Part shown: positions 9,431 to 16,608 of the stretch, piece after piece
Layout of the letters: the number at the start of each line of letters is the position of its first letter
Position numbering within the stretch: position 1 is the stretch's first letter
NCBI RefSeq assembly: GCF_023502345.1
Contig: NZ_JAMFLX010000032.1
Coordinates: 1 to 46,199, forward strand
Length of the DNA: 46,199 bases
Origin: Parendozoicomonas callyspongiae
GTDB taxonomy: Bacteria; Pseudomonadota; Gammaproteobacteria; Pseudomonadales; Endozoicomonadaceae
Direction: 5' to 3'
Notes under the pieces: generated by a model
The model's input: the letters and a program-made list of their open reading frames with translations, nothing else
Told to the model about the DNA's origin: nothing
Database searches by the model: none
Position numbers and translations under genes: made by a program

Positions 9431-9838
9431 TCAAGAAGACGATGCCAGCAAGGCCTGCAGCTGTTGCCGGAGCACAGGGTTATAGCCCATCGACAGCCCC
9501 CTTTTTGCCAGAGAAGCTGACAATTTCAGGGCTCCCTGTTCCTTACGAATTGAAGCAAGATAGTAATAAATCAGTGCATCATCAGGACTTATGCGAAGAG
9601 CCCGATCAAGTGCAACCAGCCCCGCATCAAACTTGCCTTCCTGCCAGGCTGTGCGCCCTTTGAAGATAAGTTGCTGAACTGCGACCGGCCGATTATCCGC
9701 TGTAAGGGATTCCAGTTGTGAATAACTATAGGAAGCTCCAACCTGACCAGACACTGGTGCAAGTCCGGTGCAACCTGATAGCTGAAGCAGGAACAAGCCG
9801 ATTAGCAGGGGCTTTATAACACTGGTGTATGCTTTCAT
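9431..9838 (-). CDS. TPR lipoprotein, candidate PBP1b activator LpoP
   Basis: A 135-residue lipoprotein: signal peptide with lipobox LSGC near residues 20-23, then a tetratricopeptide-like helical pair at about 60-130 (AWQEGKFDAGLVALDRALRI and YYYLASIRKEQGALKL). In Pseudomonas aeruginosa, PBP1b is activated by the TPR lipoprotein LpoP, whose gene adjoins the PBP1b gene; I infer the same role here because mrcB with a UB2H-type region is two genes upstream in the same run. This protein appears shorter than LpoP as I remember it, and a GNAT gene intervenes, so the call is provisional. General TPR lipoprotein is the safe description. Confidence 0.6.
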   Translation of the reverse strand: MKAYTSVIKPLLIGLFLLQLSGCTGLAPVSGQVGASYSYSQLESLTADNRPVAVQQLIFKGRTAWQEGKFDAGLVALDRALRISPDDALIYYYLASIRKEQGALKLSASLAKRGLSMGYNPVLRQQLQALLASSS

Positions 9839-9874
9839 TCGGCCATGTTAACAGGGGCTGTCGGGCAAATCATA

Positions 9875-10453
9875 TCAATACAGCAAAGACTGCAAATGCC
9901 GTTTAATATCCAGCCATTCACTATTTAAAATGCTATAGATGACTGTATCTCTAACTCTACCACTCGGCATGACCATGTGGTTTCGGAGGATACCTTCCTC
10001 TTTTGCTCCAAGGCTAAGTACAGCTTTACGTGAACGATGATTCAGCGCATCAACCTGCATCTCAACCCGATTCAAGTCCCAGGACTCAAAGGCATGCTTC
10101 ATAAGCAGGTATTTGGATTCCTTATTGATCATGGAACCCCACCAGCTTTTGCCAATAAATGTTGGACCTATTTCAACTCTTTCATCAAAGAAGCTGGCCT
10201 GGGTATAAGCCGTCGCTCCTGCAACTCGCTGGGTTGATAGATCAACTATGGCGTAAACAAGCTCGGAGGTGTTCTCAAAGGCACTACTGGCTGTTGTGAC
10301 GAAATCCCCCATCAGTTCAGGAGGAGGAAGAGTTACTACATCGGACTGCCAGATATCTCCATCAGATATTGCGGTTTGTAAACCAGGCAGATGATCCTCA
10401 GCAATAGCCTCCAGCCGAATATACCTGCCGGTTAACTCTCTCGGTTTAAACAT
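9875..10453 (-). CDS. GNAT-family N-acetyltransferase (RimJ/RimL-like)
   Basis: A 192-residue acetyl-CoA-dependent acetyltransferase of the RimJ/RimL/GNAT_3 type. Supporting segments are the opening LTGRYIRLEAIAEDHLPGL, the beta-strand and loop VEIGPTFIGKSWWGSMINKE near residue 95, and the typical late NHRSRKAVLSLGAKEEGILR at about 143-162. The substrate cannot be told: family members act on ribosomal protein N termini, small molecules and antibiotics. It starts 14 bases after mrcB stops, so it is probably in the same transcript. Confidence 0.85.
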   Translation of the reverse strand: MFKPRELTGRYIRLEAIAEDHLPGLQTAISDGDIWQSDVVTLPPPELMGDFVTTASSAFENTSELVYAIVDLSTQRVAGATAYTQASFFDERVEIGPTFIGKSWWGSMINKESKYLLMKHAFESWDLNRVEMQVDALNHRSRKAVLSLGAKEEGILRNHMVMPSGRVRDTVIYSILNSEWLDIKRHLQSLLY

Positions 10454-10467
10454 CAGGGCAAACCAGA

Positions 10468-12828
10468 TCAGTCCCAGAGGGCCTTAAACCAGTCGACGAC
10501 ACCTTTGGATGAAGGTTGCTTCACACAGGGCGCTGTTTGGACTGGTTCTGAACCTTTTATAAAAGGAATAGAGGAAACATCTGTGCAACCATCGCCCCCA
10601 AGAAGCCCTGTTTTCCTGTCAATACTGTAAAAAACAATATTCTCGGTCTGGGGCACCCTTAAAGACTGCAATGGTCGTTTTTTCATAAAGTCGGTCCAGA
10701 CGCGTAAGGCTCCCGTACTTCCACTGAAGCGAGTTGGGCTGTTGTCATCATTTCCCATCCAGACTACCGCCAGCGTATCGCGCGAATAACCGGCAAACCA
10801 GCTGTCACGCCGATCATCCGTTGTTCCTGTTTTTCCAGCAACACGAATAGATGAAGGCAGGGTTTTATAAGCAGAGGCACCTGTCCCTTGCCGCATGGTT
10901 TTCTGCAGGGCAAAGTCAATCAGAGCAATCTGGTCTTCTGGAAACGCCTTTTCGACAGACAGACTGTAGTGCCGCAGAGGCTGACCATAAGCATCCTGCA
11001 CTGTATCAATCGCTCGCAGAGGCATTCGAAAACCTCCGGAAGCCAGTGTTTGATACATGGCTGCAACTTCGACGGGGCTTAAGTCCAGGGCTCCCAGCAA
11101 CAACGATGGATAGGGAATAATTGAGCGGGTCATTCCCATTGATTTCAACGTGCTGACAACAGAAGGCAACCCAGCATCCATTCCCAAGTGTGCAGTTGCC
11201 TGATTATAGGATTTGGCCAAAGCCATATAAAGCGGGACTTTTCCATGGGATTTCTTGTCATAGTTTTGCGGAGACCACTCCCTGCCATTGCGCTCTGTCA
11301 GCGTAATCGAGCTGTCTTCAATAAGAGTTGTCAGCGTATAACGGGAGGGATTCTCCAAGGCTGTCATATACACAGCGGGCTTCACTAACGAACCAATGGG
11401 ACGACTTGCATCCAGTGCCCGGTTAAAGCCTGCAAAACCAGCATCACGTCCTCCCACAATGGCCTGAACATCACCTGTTCTGGCATCAGTCACCACCATC
11501 GCAGCTTCAAGCCCGGTGTCTTTACCGCTATCCAGTTTTCTGGTGGTGTTTTCCAGACTTGCTTGTGCCTGCTGCTGGATAATAGGATCCATGCTGGTGA
11601 AGATGCGCAGACCTTCGCTGGTTAAATCCGCTTCCCTGTAGTCAGATCGCAGCTGGCGTTTCACCAAGTCTATATATGCAGGAAAGGCATTAGCCTGCAG
11701 CCTCTCTTTTGAAACAACTCCCAACCCACGACGCTTTGCCCTGTTCACTTCTGCCTGGGGAGCAATACCATTTTCCGCCATCATATCCAGAACCAGGTCA
11801 CGGCGTTCTTTGGTCCTCTCTGGATAACGTCTTGGGTTGTAATAGGATGGACCTTTAACAATGGCTACCAACAGCGCCTGCCGGGAGAGATCAAGCTCCT
11901 GTAATGGCCGGGCAAAATAGAACTGACTGGCAAGCGCAAAACCATGAACTGAACGCTGCCCCTGCTGCCCCAGATAGACCTCGTTCATGTAGGTTTCCAG
12001 GATATCTTCCTTGCTGTAATGCAGTTCCAGAAGCAGGGACATCAGTGCTTCTTCAATTTTTCTCGAAAAGGTGCGTTTATTGTTCAGATAAAAGTTTTTG
12101 ACCAGCTGCTGGGTCAGAGTACTTCCTCCCTGAACAATCCCTCCGGCCTTGATATTCACAACCATGGCACGGGCGATTCCTTTCAACGAAATTCCCCAGT
12201 GACGATAGAAATCACGATCCTCTACAGCTACAAGTCCTTTCACTAATGGTTTCGGAACGTCTTTTAGTCGGACCAGTACACGATCCTCATAGCTGGCAGG
12301 GTATATCCCCCCCATAATCTGAGGCTCAAGGCGGGTAACAGCAACTTCCCGCCCTGAGATAGTGGTCAGGTTTGTTAATTCTCTTCCTTTAAAGGCAGCT
12401 CTAATCTTGCGGGATTTTTGAGGTCCATCAGGGAACTGGAAACTGCGGGTGAATATTTCAAAGGTATTTCCAGATCTGGAGAAGGTGCCCGGGCGGCTGA
12501 TCCTTTCAACCGGTTGGTAGCCTTGCCTGCGAAGCTGAGCCTGCAAAGTATCAGGGGCGAAAACCAATCCTTCATAGAGCTCAACCGGGCGTGCATAAAC
12601 CTTGGCGGGTATTGCCCATTTTTTTCCATCAAATGTGGTGGTGATAACGCTGTCCAGATAAATCATCCATGCAGCAAGAACCACCAAACCACAGAAACAC
12701 AATTTGAGTAACAGCTTTCCGGATGGTAAAAGAGCGCGAACCCCTGCTTTTTTGGGTGAGCGACGTCTTTTCTTTCCCTGAGCGGTTTTGGTTTTACTCA
12801 CAGGTTTTCGGGTTGTTTTCTTTGCCAT
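10468..12828 (-). CDS. mrcB: Bifunctional penicillin-binding protein 1B
   Basis: Inner-membrane class A PBP that polymerises and cross-links peptidoglycan. The order is: basic cytoplasmic tail (1-30), one membrane helix (about 36-58), a UB2H-like region (about 75-165) that in E. coli docks the lipoprotein activator, the GT51 transglycosylase (EDRDFYRHWG with catalytic Glu, then GGSTLTQQLVKN), and the transpeptidase. The latter has SLVK for S-x-x-K, SYN for S-x-N, and KTGTT. Length 786 is close to pseudomonad PBP1b. The presence of the docking region supports an outer-membrane lipoprotein partner, for which the TPR lipoprotein downstream is the candidate. It is the first gene of its run; transcription should start in 12829-12966. 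Confidence 0.95.
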   Translation of the reverse strand: MAKKTTRKPVSKTKTAQGKKRRRSPKKAGVRALLPSGKLLLKLCFCGLVVLAAWMIYLDSVITTTFDGKKWAIPAKVYARPVELYEGLVFAPDTLQAQLRRQGYQPVERISRPGTFSRSGNTFEIFTRSFQFPDGPQKSRKIRAAFKGRELTNLTTISGREVAVTRLEPQIMGGIYPASYEDRVLVRLKDVPKPLVKGLVAVEDRDFYRHWGISLKGIARAMVVNIKAGGIVQGGSTLTQQLVKNFYLNNKRTFSRKIEEALMSLLLELHYSKEDILETYMNEVYLGQQGQRSVHGFALASQFYFARPLQELDLSRQALLVAIVKGPSYYNPRRYPERTKERRDLVLDMMAENGIAPQAEVNRAKRRGLGVVSKERLQANAFPAYIDLVKRQLRSDYREADLTSEGLRIFTSMDPIIQQQAQASLENTTRKLDSGKDTGLEAAMVVTDARTGDVQAIVGGRDAGFAGFNRALDASRPIGSLVKPAVYMTALENPSRYTLTTLIEDSSITLTERNGREWSPQNYDKKSHGKVPLYMALAKSYNQATAHLGMDAGLPSVVSTLKSMGMTRSIIPYPSLLLGALDLSPVEVAAMYQTLASGGFRMPLRAIDTVQDAYGQPLRHYSLSVEKAFPEDQIALIDFALQKTMRQGTGASAYKTLPSSIRVAGKTGTTDDRRDSWFAGYSRDTLAVVWMGNDDNSPTRFSGSTGALRVWTDFMKKRPLQSLRVPQTENIVFYSIDRKTGLLGGDGCTDVSSIPFIKGSEPVQTAPCVKQPSSKGVVDWFKALWD

Positions 12829-12969
12829 ACGCGGATTATATGGTTCTTCCCTGGCTGCTGGAATCCATTAGAAAATCAAAATCCGGATAATCTGTTTATA
12901 TTTTTCGTCTATCATTAATGTGTTGATAATGACTAACTGTTCTATCTGTATGCAAAAGGATTTGCCTTG

Positions 12970-13221
12970 ATGGAGCTGATCGAATTAAAGAATCTCGGCA
13001 AAACATCTGTCCAATGGCTTAATGCTGTGGGGATTCAGTCCCCTGAGCAACTGAAGTCCGTGGGCGCTGTCGAAGCTTACCGCAAGGTGAAGGCACGGGG
13101 TTTCAGGGTTTCAAAAGTTCTTCTTTATGCCCTGGAAGGAGCACTGCTGGATATTCACTGGAGTGATCTGGATCCGGATCACAAGGCCAAACTGCTTGCC
13201 GAGGCAGAAGCTCCTCTGTAG
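12970..13221 (+). CDS. TfoX C-terminal domain-like small protein
   Basis: An 83-residue protein resembling the stand-alone C-terminal (helix-hairpin-helix) domain of TfoX/Sxy: ELKNLGKTSVQWLNAVGI near the start, then the VGAVEAYRKVKARGFRVS segment and a final DLDPDHKAKLLAEA. TfoX is a competence coactivator of CRP, but isolated domains like this have no established function. AGGA precedes both ATG 12970 and an adjacent in-frame TTG at 12967, so the start is ambiguous by one codon. It is monocistronic and precedes the Fur-box small RNA promoter by about 50 bases. Confidence 0.75.
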   Translation: MELIELKNLGKTSVQWLNAVGIQSPEQLKSVGAVEAYRKVKARGFRVSKVLLYALEGALLDIHWSDLDPDHKAKLLAEAEAPL

Positions 13222-13270
13222 ATCTCAGAGAGCCCAAACCAAATAAATCTAAAAATATTCAATTTTCGAC

Positions 13271-13303
13271 TTGCAAATACAAATAAGAACAATTATCATT
13301 CGC
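13271..13303 (+). promoter_or_regulatory. Sigma70 promoter overlapped by a Fur-box-like operator
   Basis: A -35 TTGCAA (13271-13276), a 17-base spacer and a -10 TATCAT (13294-13299) predict a start near 13306. On the other strand, 13285-13303 reads GCGAATGATAATTGTTCTT; aligned to the 19-bp Fur consensus it matches about 13 positions, including a full TGATAAT half. The operator covers the -10 box, the usual place for Fur repression. Iron control is inference from this match. Confidence 0.62.
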
Positions 13304-13305
13304 AT

Positions 13306-13437
13306 CGGTTGGCTGACTACCAACCGATGTTTACCACTTGCCCAATCGGGAATCTTTCCCAACCCAAGACGGTAAACATTTTCTCATCAGGCAATTCACG
13401 GCATTCATCCCCGGCTTTTTACCGGGGATTCTTTTAT
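13306..13437 (+). ncRNA. Predicted Fur-regulated structured small RNA
   Basis: About 130 bases between its own promoter and terminator, with no credible coding capacity. Three folds can be drawn by eye. A 5' hairpin pairs CATCGGTTGG (13303-13312) with CCAACCGATG (13320-13329). A second domain is closed by GTTTACC (13329-13335) / GGTAAAC (13371-13377) and encloses GGGAA/TTCCC (13348-13352 with 13356-13360). The 3' terminator is ATCCCCGG/CCGGGGAT. The unpaired linker 13378-13406 is the likely target-pairing segment. The Fur box suggests a role like RyhB or PrrF, made when iron is scarce, but I see no sequence match to either. An untranslated remnant is the alternative. Confidence 0.58.
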
Positions 13438-13439
13438 TC
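13407..13439 (+). terminator. Terminator of the small RNA
   Basis: A perfect 8-bp stem ATCCCCGG (13407-13414) / CCGGGGAT (13422-13429) with a 7-base loop is followed by TCTTTTATT. It ends at the stop codon of the oppositely oriented small membrane gene. Confidence 0.85.
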
Positions 13440-13638
13440 AGCGCAGAAACCACCAAATAACAAGAGCTACCAGCCCTGGTACAAAGAAACCGACAAGTGC
13501 TCCTGATTCGCGGTCTCCGCCTTTACGTTCGGAGAGATCCCCCAGCCACCAGGTCAGCCCCAGCCAAACTACAACCGCCATGGTAATCCCAACCCACTGC
13601 CATAACGTCAACTCAGACAACAGACCTATCAAATCCAT
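13438..13638 (-). CDS. Small two-helix membrane protein
   Basis: A 66-residue protein with two membrane segments, about residues 12-31 (WQWVGITMAVVVWLGLTWWL) and 43-64 (ALVGFFVPGLVALVIWWF), separated by a charged loop with GDLSERKGGDRES. I do not recognise the family. I choose ATG 13636-13638, with GGAGG eleven bases upstream; a longer frame to 13722 adds 28 non-hydrophobic residues. It is monocistronic and convergent with the small RNA, its stop codon touching the RNA's terminator, so antisense overlap at the 3' ends is possible. A helper or stress membrane peptide is one guess only. Confidence 0.55.
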   Translation of the reverse strand: MDLIGLLSELTLWQWVGITMAVVVWLGLTWWLGDLSERKGGDRESGALVGFFVPGLVALVIWWFLR

Positions 13639-13724
13639 GTGCCCGGATACCTCCAGTCTTTGATTATCGTTTTGCCAAAGTATGGCAAATCTGTAGTAAA
13701 TAGATGGATTTGGACTGATCATGG

Positions 13725-13762
13725 AAAAAAGGGTTCAAACAGATGTGTTACGAACCCTTTTT
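13725..13762 (-). terminator. Terminator downstream of the ChaN gene
   Basis: GAACCCTTTTT (13752-13762) pairs with AAAAAAGGGTTC (13725-13736) around a 15-base loop. Read leftward it ends in a T6 run, 19 bases past the ChaN stop. The symmetry would also let it act on rightward transcripts. Confidence 0.82.
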
Positions 13763-13780
13763 ATGGTGAAAGAAATAAGG

Positions 13781-14644
13781 CTATTTGACTGATTTAGGCT
13801 TACACAGATCGCTGTAACCCTGACGCTGGATTCCGGGAGTGTCCCAGGCAATATCAAAAAACTCCGCCGAGCCCAGATCAGCCATGGCTGGCTGCTCCAG
13901 AAAGCCAACAGCTATAACAACAGCTTCCGGTTTTAGAGATTCCAGATACTTGGGAACACCAATATCCTTGCGGGCATGCCAGTTACCAGCCAGCAAGGCA
14001 GAGCCTGTAGGTATGGCCATCATGCTGTTCGCCATTCTGGCGTCCCGGGCGACCTGAACCCGCAGCATGCGCTCCTCCATGGCTTTACTTATGTTTCCGC
14101 AATGTGCGCTTCTTAAACGTTCACGATGAATATTCAAGCCACCTTTGCCCAACATGACTTCGCCAATGCGAACGGGTTGTGCTCGAATGATCTTCAATTC
14201 ATCTCTGCTGAGATTCCCTGCCCTTAAGGGGATTCCTTCCGATACAGCCCAGATAACAATCGGTCCATAGAAGGCCCAGTCCCAGCCGTCATTCCATTCC
14301 AGCAGCTCATAGATTTTATCGGGATTAGTAATTCCTTTTGCAGCCATCTCATCTGCAGCTGCCTGCTGGGAAGGAATCATCATTTCCATGGTAATCTGCT
14401 TAAGCCAGCCTTTGTCATGAAGGCTTTGCAGCACTGCCAACTGTAAGTCATGGTGAATAGGATTATCGTGGGCCTCTCCCAAGACAACATAATCAGCCGT
14501 CTGCAGTTTTGATGAGAGGTCTTCAAGAGACAGTACCGGTTTCTGTTTCTCCAGAAATCTGGCCTTCATTTGCTCTGCGCACCCGGTTAGAAACACTCCA
14601 ATAAAAATCACCAGGGCAATTATTTTAGGTATGCGGGAAAACAT
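13781..14644 (-). CDS. ChaN family lipoprotein (DUF399)
   Basis: A 287-residue lipoprotein: signal peptide with lipobox ending TGC at Cys22, then the ChaN/PF04187 domain with its diagnostic VLGEAHDNPIHHDLQLAVL near residue 55 and WNDGWDWAFYGPIV later. Characterised ChaN from Campylobacter binds heme and is iron-regulated; many relatives are of unknown role. I choose ATG 14642-14644 because AGGAG lies eight bases upstream; a TTG six codons earlier is less likely. Directly upstream, 14660-14669 is CAATTATCAT, the same 10-mer that forms the core of the Fur-like operator of the nearby small RNA, so shared iron control is possible. It is not in an operon. Confidence 0.8.
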   Translation of the reverse strand: MFSRIPKIIALVIFIGVFLTGCAEQMKARFLEKQKPVLSLEDLSSKLQTADYVVLGEAHDNPIHHDLQLAVLQSLHDKGWLKQITMEMMIPSQQAAADEMAAKGITNPDKIYELLEWNDGWDWAFYGPIVIWAVSEGIPLRAGNLSRDELKIIRAQPVRIGEVMLGKGGLNIHRERLRSAHCGNISKAMEERMLRVQVARDARMANSMMAIPTGSALLAGNWHARKDIGVPKYLESLKPEAVVIAVGFLEQPAMADLGSAEFFDIAWDTPGIQRQGYSDLCKPKSVK

Positions 14645-14832
14645 TTTATTGGCTCCTGCCAATTATCATCCTTGGTAAAGTGTAGGCCAGCCTTAGAACC
14701 ACACTTTGACAGATTTTCTGTTATCAAACATCAATGAGCAGGAAATAGCACTGCCATAAATTCAATCACATACTTCTGATTTCATACCTTCCTGTCGTTA
14801 TAATCCACATCAAAACAAGCAGGGAATGATGA

Positions 14833-15153
14833 ATGCATAAGCTGTGTGCAATTGATGGCATCTCCGAACCAGGCAGCAAAGGTTTTGATCACTCCCCCAA
14901 AGGACCTGTTTTCGTGGTTCGCTATGATGGGCAGATTTTTGTTTATGCCAACAACTGTCCTCATCTTGGAGTTAATCTGGAATGGGAACCTGACAGGTTT
15001 CTTGACAAGGAAGATAGGTTAATTCAATGCTGCATGCATGGGGCTTTGTTCCGTATTGAAGATGGCGAGTGCCTTTCAGGTCCTTGCGTGGGAGACTCAT
15101 TGACACCAGTCCCCCACGAGATCAAAGACAACACCATCTATTTGTTCGATTAA
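14833..15153 (+). CDS. Rieske [2Fe-2S] ferredoxin-like protein
   Basis: A 106-residue stand-alone Rieske domain. Cys42-Pro-His44 and Cys66-Cys-Met-His69 supply the C-x-H and C-x-x-H ligand pairs of a Rieske cluster; the loop CPHLGVNLEW is typical. There is no transmembrane helix or signal peptide, so it is a soluble electron carrier like those that feed dioxygenases, but no oxygenase gene is nearby. Its stop codon overlaps the convergent sfsA stop by a few bases (15150-15153). The ribosome site is a purine run (CAGGGAATGATGA) just before the ATG. Confidence 0.85.
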   Translation: MHKLCAIDGISEPGSKGFDHSPKGPVFVVRYDGQIFVYANNCPHLGVNLEWEPDRFLDKEDRLIQCCMHGALFRIEDGECLSGPCVGDSLTPVPHEIKDNTIYLFD

Positions 15154-15878
15154 ATCGACAAAGTAAGCTCCCTGTTCAGCACGATTTCTTCCGGAGTGAT
15201 CGTGCTTCCCCAAACCAGCACCTCGACACCCTCTTCGATCGCTTCGCGCAGAGCTTTTCCATATGCCGGATCAATAGATTCCGCAGGGCTGACTGTTTCT
15301 ATACCTGTGTGCTGCACACAAAAAAGCAACACTGCACGATGCCCCTCTTTCACCATACTCACAAGCTCACGAAGGTGCTTTCGACCGCGTTCAGTGACAG
15401 CATCTGGAAACTCACCATATCCATCGCCGGTTGCCAAAGTGACACTTTTCACTTCGATATAACAATCTTGACGATTCTCTGCAGTCAGCAGCAAATCAAT
15501 CCGGCTGTTTTCCGAACCATACTTCACTTCTTTTCGAACTTCGGTATAACCAGACAACGCTGGTATCACATTATTCTCAACCGCCTCCTGAACAACCTTG
15601 TTGGCTCTGCCTGTATTGATACATGCCAAAGTTTTTATTTCGGTTTCACCGTAAGTTACAGGTATCTCCACCAACTCCCAGGTCAAAGGAAGCTTACGCT
15701 TGGGGTTGTTAGAGTCCGAATACCAAACCCGGGTACCGTCCGGTTGGCAGTTTTTCATTGATCCTGTATTCGGACAGTGTATGGTGGTAGTTGAGCCATC
15801 GGGGAGAGTGATGTCTGCCAGAAAACGCTTATACCGGCGCTCCAGACGGGCTTGCTGTAATGATGGGTTGAAGAGCAC
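15150..15878 (-). CDS. sfsA: SfsA family protein (sugar fermentation stimulation / DNA-binding)
   Basis: A 242-residue protein matching SfsA along its length: LERRYKRFLADITLPDG at 12-28, CPNTGSMKNC near 35-44, SRIDLLLTA, the nuclease-fold-like IEVKSVTLA, and AVLLFCVQHTG. E. coli SfsA was described as a DNA-binding stimulator of maltose metabolism, and the fold resembles PD-(D/E)XK nucleases; the actual reaction is unsettled. Start is GTG at 15876-15878 with a weak site. In E. coli sfsA lies directly upstream of dksA in the same direction; here it is inverted and divergent from dksA, sharing the 16 kb intergenic region. Confidence 0.9.
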   Translation of the reverse strand: MLFNPSLQQARLERRYKRFLADITLPDGSTTTIHCPNTGSMKNCQPDGTRVWYSDSNNPKRKLPLTWELVEIPVTYGETEIKTLACINTGRANKVVQEAVENNVIPALSGYTEVRKEVKYGSENSRIDLLLTAENRQDCYIEVKSVTLATGDGYGEFPDAVTERGRKHLRELVSMVKEGHRAVLLFCVQHTGIETVSPAESIDPAYGKALREAIEEGVEVLVWGSTITPEEIVLNRELTLSI

Positions 15879-15991
15879 AAAGCAACCTAGAAGTTATTAG
15901 AATGACCTTTTTATTCTAATTTACACTAACCTGAAGAGCGACATACAAACCGGTCTGTCTAGATTCTTATAGATGTGGTGGCTTTTTTGTA

Positions 15992-16091
15992 CCGGAACAA
16001 TTAGTGGTAGAAACCTGTTCCGGGTTCTGGTAGCTTCTCGGCTCCTTGGCAAGTTGTAATACCGGGGCATACGGAAAGCGATATCGCCCCG
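15992..16091 (+). other. Structured dksA leader (two long hairpins)
   Basis: The 277-base gap between sfsA and dksA holds two perfect inverted repeats: CCGGAACA (15992-15999) / TGTTCCGG (16016-16023) and CGGGGC (16063-16068) / GCCCCG (16086-16091). They lie 65-165 bases before the dksA ATG and could form part of its 5' untranslated RNA or act as protein sites. Neither has a T tract. Confidence 0.4.
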
Positions 16092-16155
16092 CAGCCGATC
16101 CCGGGATTTTTACATCCTGAAGGACGATGACTTGGAGAGAGATGAGGCTGTAAAC

Positions 16156-16599
16156 ATGTCAGCACAGAAAAAGCCCGATAACGGCAACCTGCTCAGAACC
16201 TTCGAACCCTACAAGGAAAAGAAGGGCGAAGAATATATGTGTGACCGTCAGGTCGAGCACTTTACGGACATTCTCCGTAACTGGAAGCATGAGCTGATGC
16301 AAGAGGTTGACCGTACGGTAAACCACATGCAGGACGAGGCCGCTAACTTCCCTGACCCTGCTGACCGCGCCAGTCAGGAAGAAGAGTTCAGCCTTGAGCT
16401 CCGTACTCGCGACCGCGAACGTAAGTTGATCAAAAAAATCGAGAAAACCCTTTCTCGCCTGGAAGAAGGTGACTACGGGTTCTGTGATTCCTGCGGTGTC
16501 GAAATTGGCATCCGTCGCCTGGAAGCACGCCCAACAGCCACCCTCTGTATCGACTGCAAGACTCTTGCAGAGATCAAGGAAAAGCAGCTGGGTCACTAA
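16156..16599 (+). CDS. dksA: RNA polymerase-binding transcription factor DksA
   Basis: Secondary-channel regulator that with ppGpp reshapes transcription of rRNA, tRNA and amino acid operons. The 147-residue protein has the coiled coil with the tip DPADRA (Asp67, Asp70, Ala72, equal to the essential E. coli Asp71, Asp74 and Ala76) and a zinc finger with Cys110, Cys113, Cys131 and Cys134. [15 protein letters not shown] is nearly identical to E. coli. I choose ATG 16156, with GAGG eight bases upstream; a TTG at 16132 would add eight residues. gluQ follows after nine bases, so the two are cotranscribed, as is common in this class. Confidence 0.96.
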   Translation: MSAQKKPDNGNLLRTFEPYKEKKGEEYMCDRQVEHFTDILRNWKHELMQEVDRTVNHMQDEAANFPDPADRASQEEEFSLELRTRDRERKLIKKIEKTLSRLEEGDYGFCDSCGVEIGIRRLEARPTATLCIDCKTLAEIKEKQLGH

Positions 16600-16608
16600 C
16601 GACCTGGT

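Noticed and set aside
13309-13506. A 65-codon plus-strand frame starting TTG inside the small RNA
   Set aside because: No ribosome site, no protein-like pattern, it runs through the RNA's terminator and into the opposite small membrane gene.
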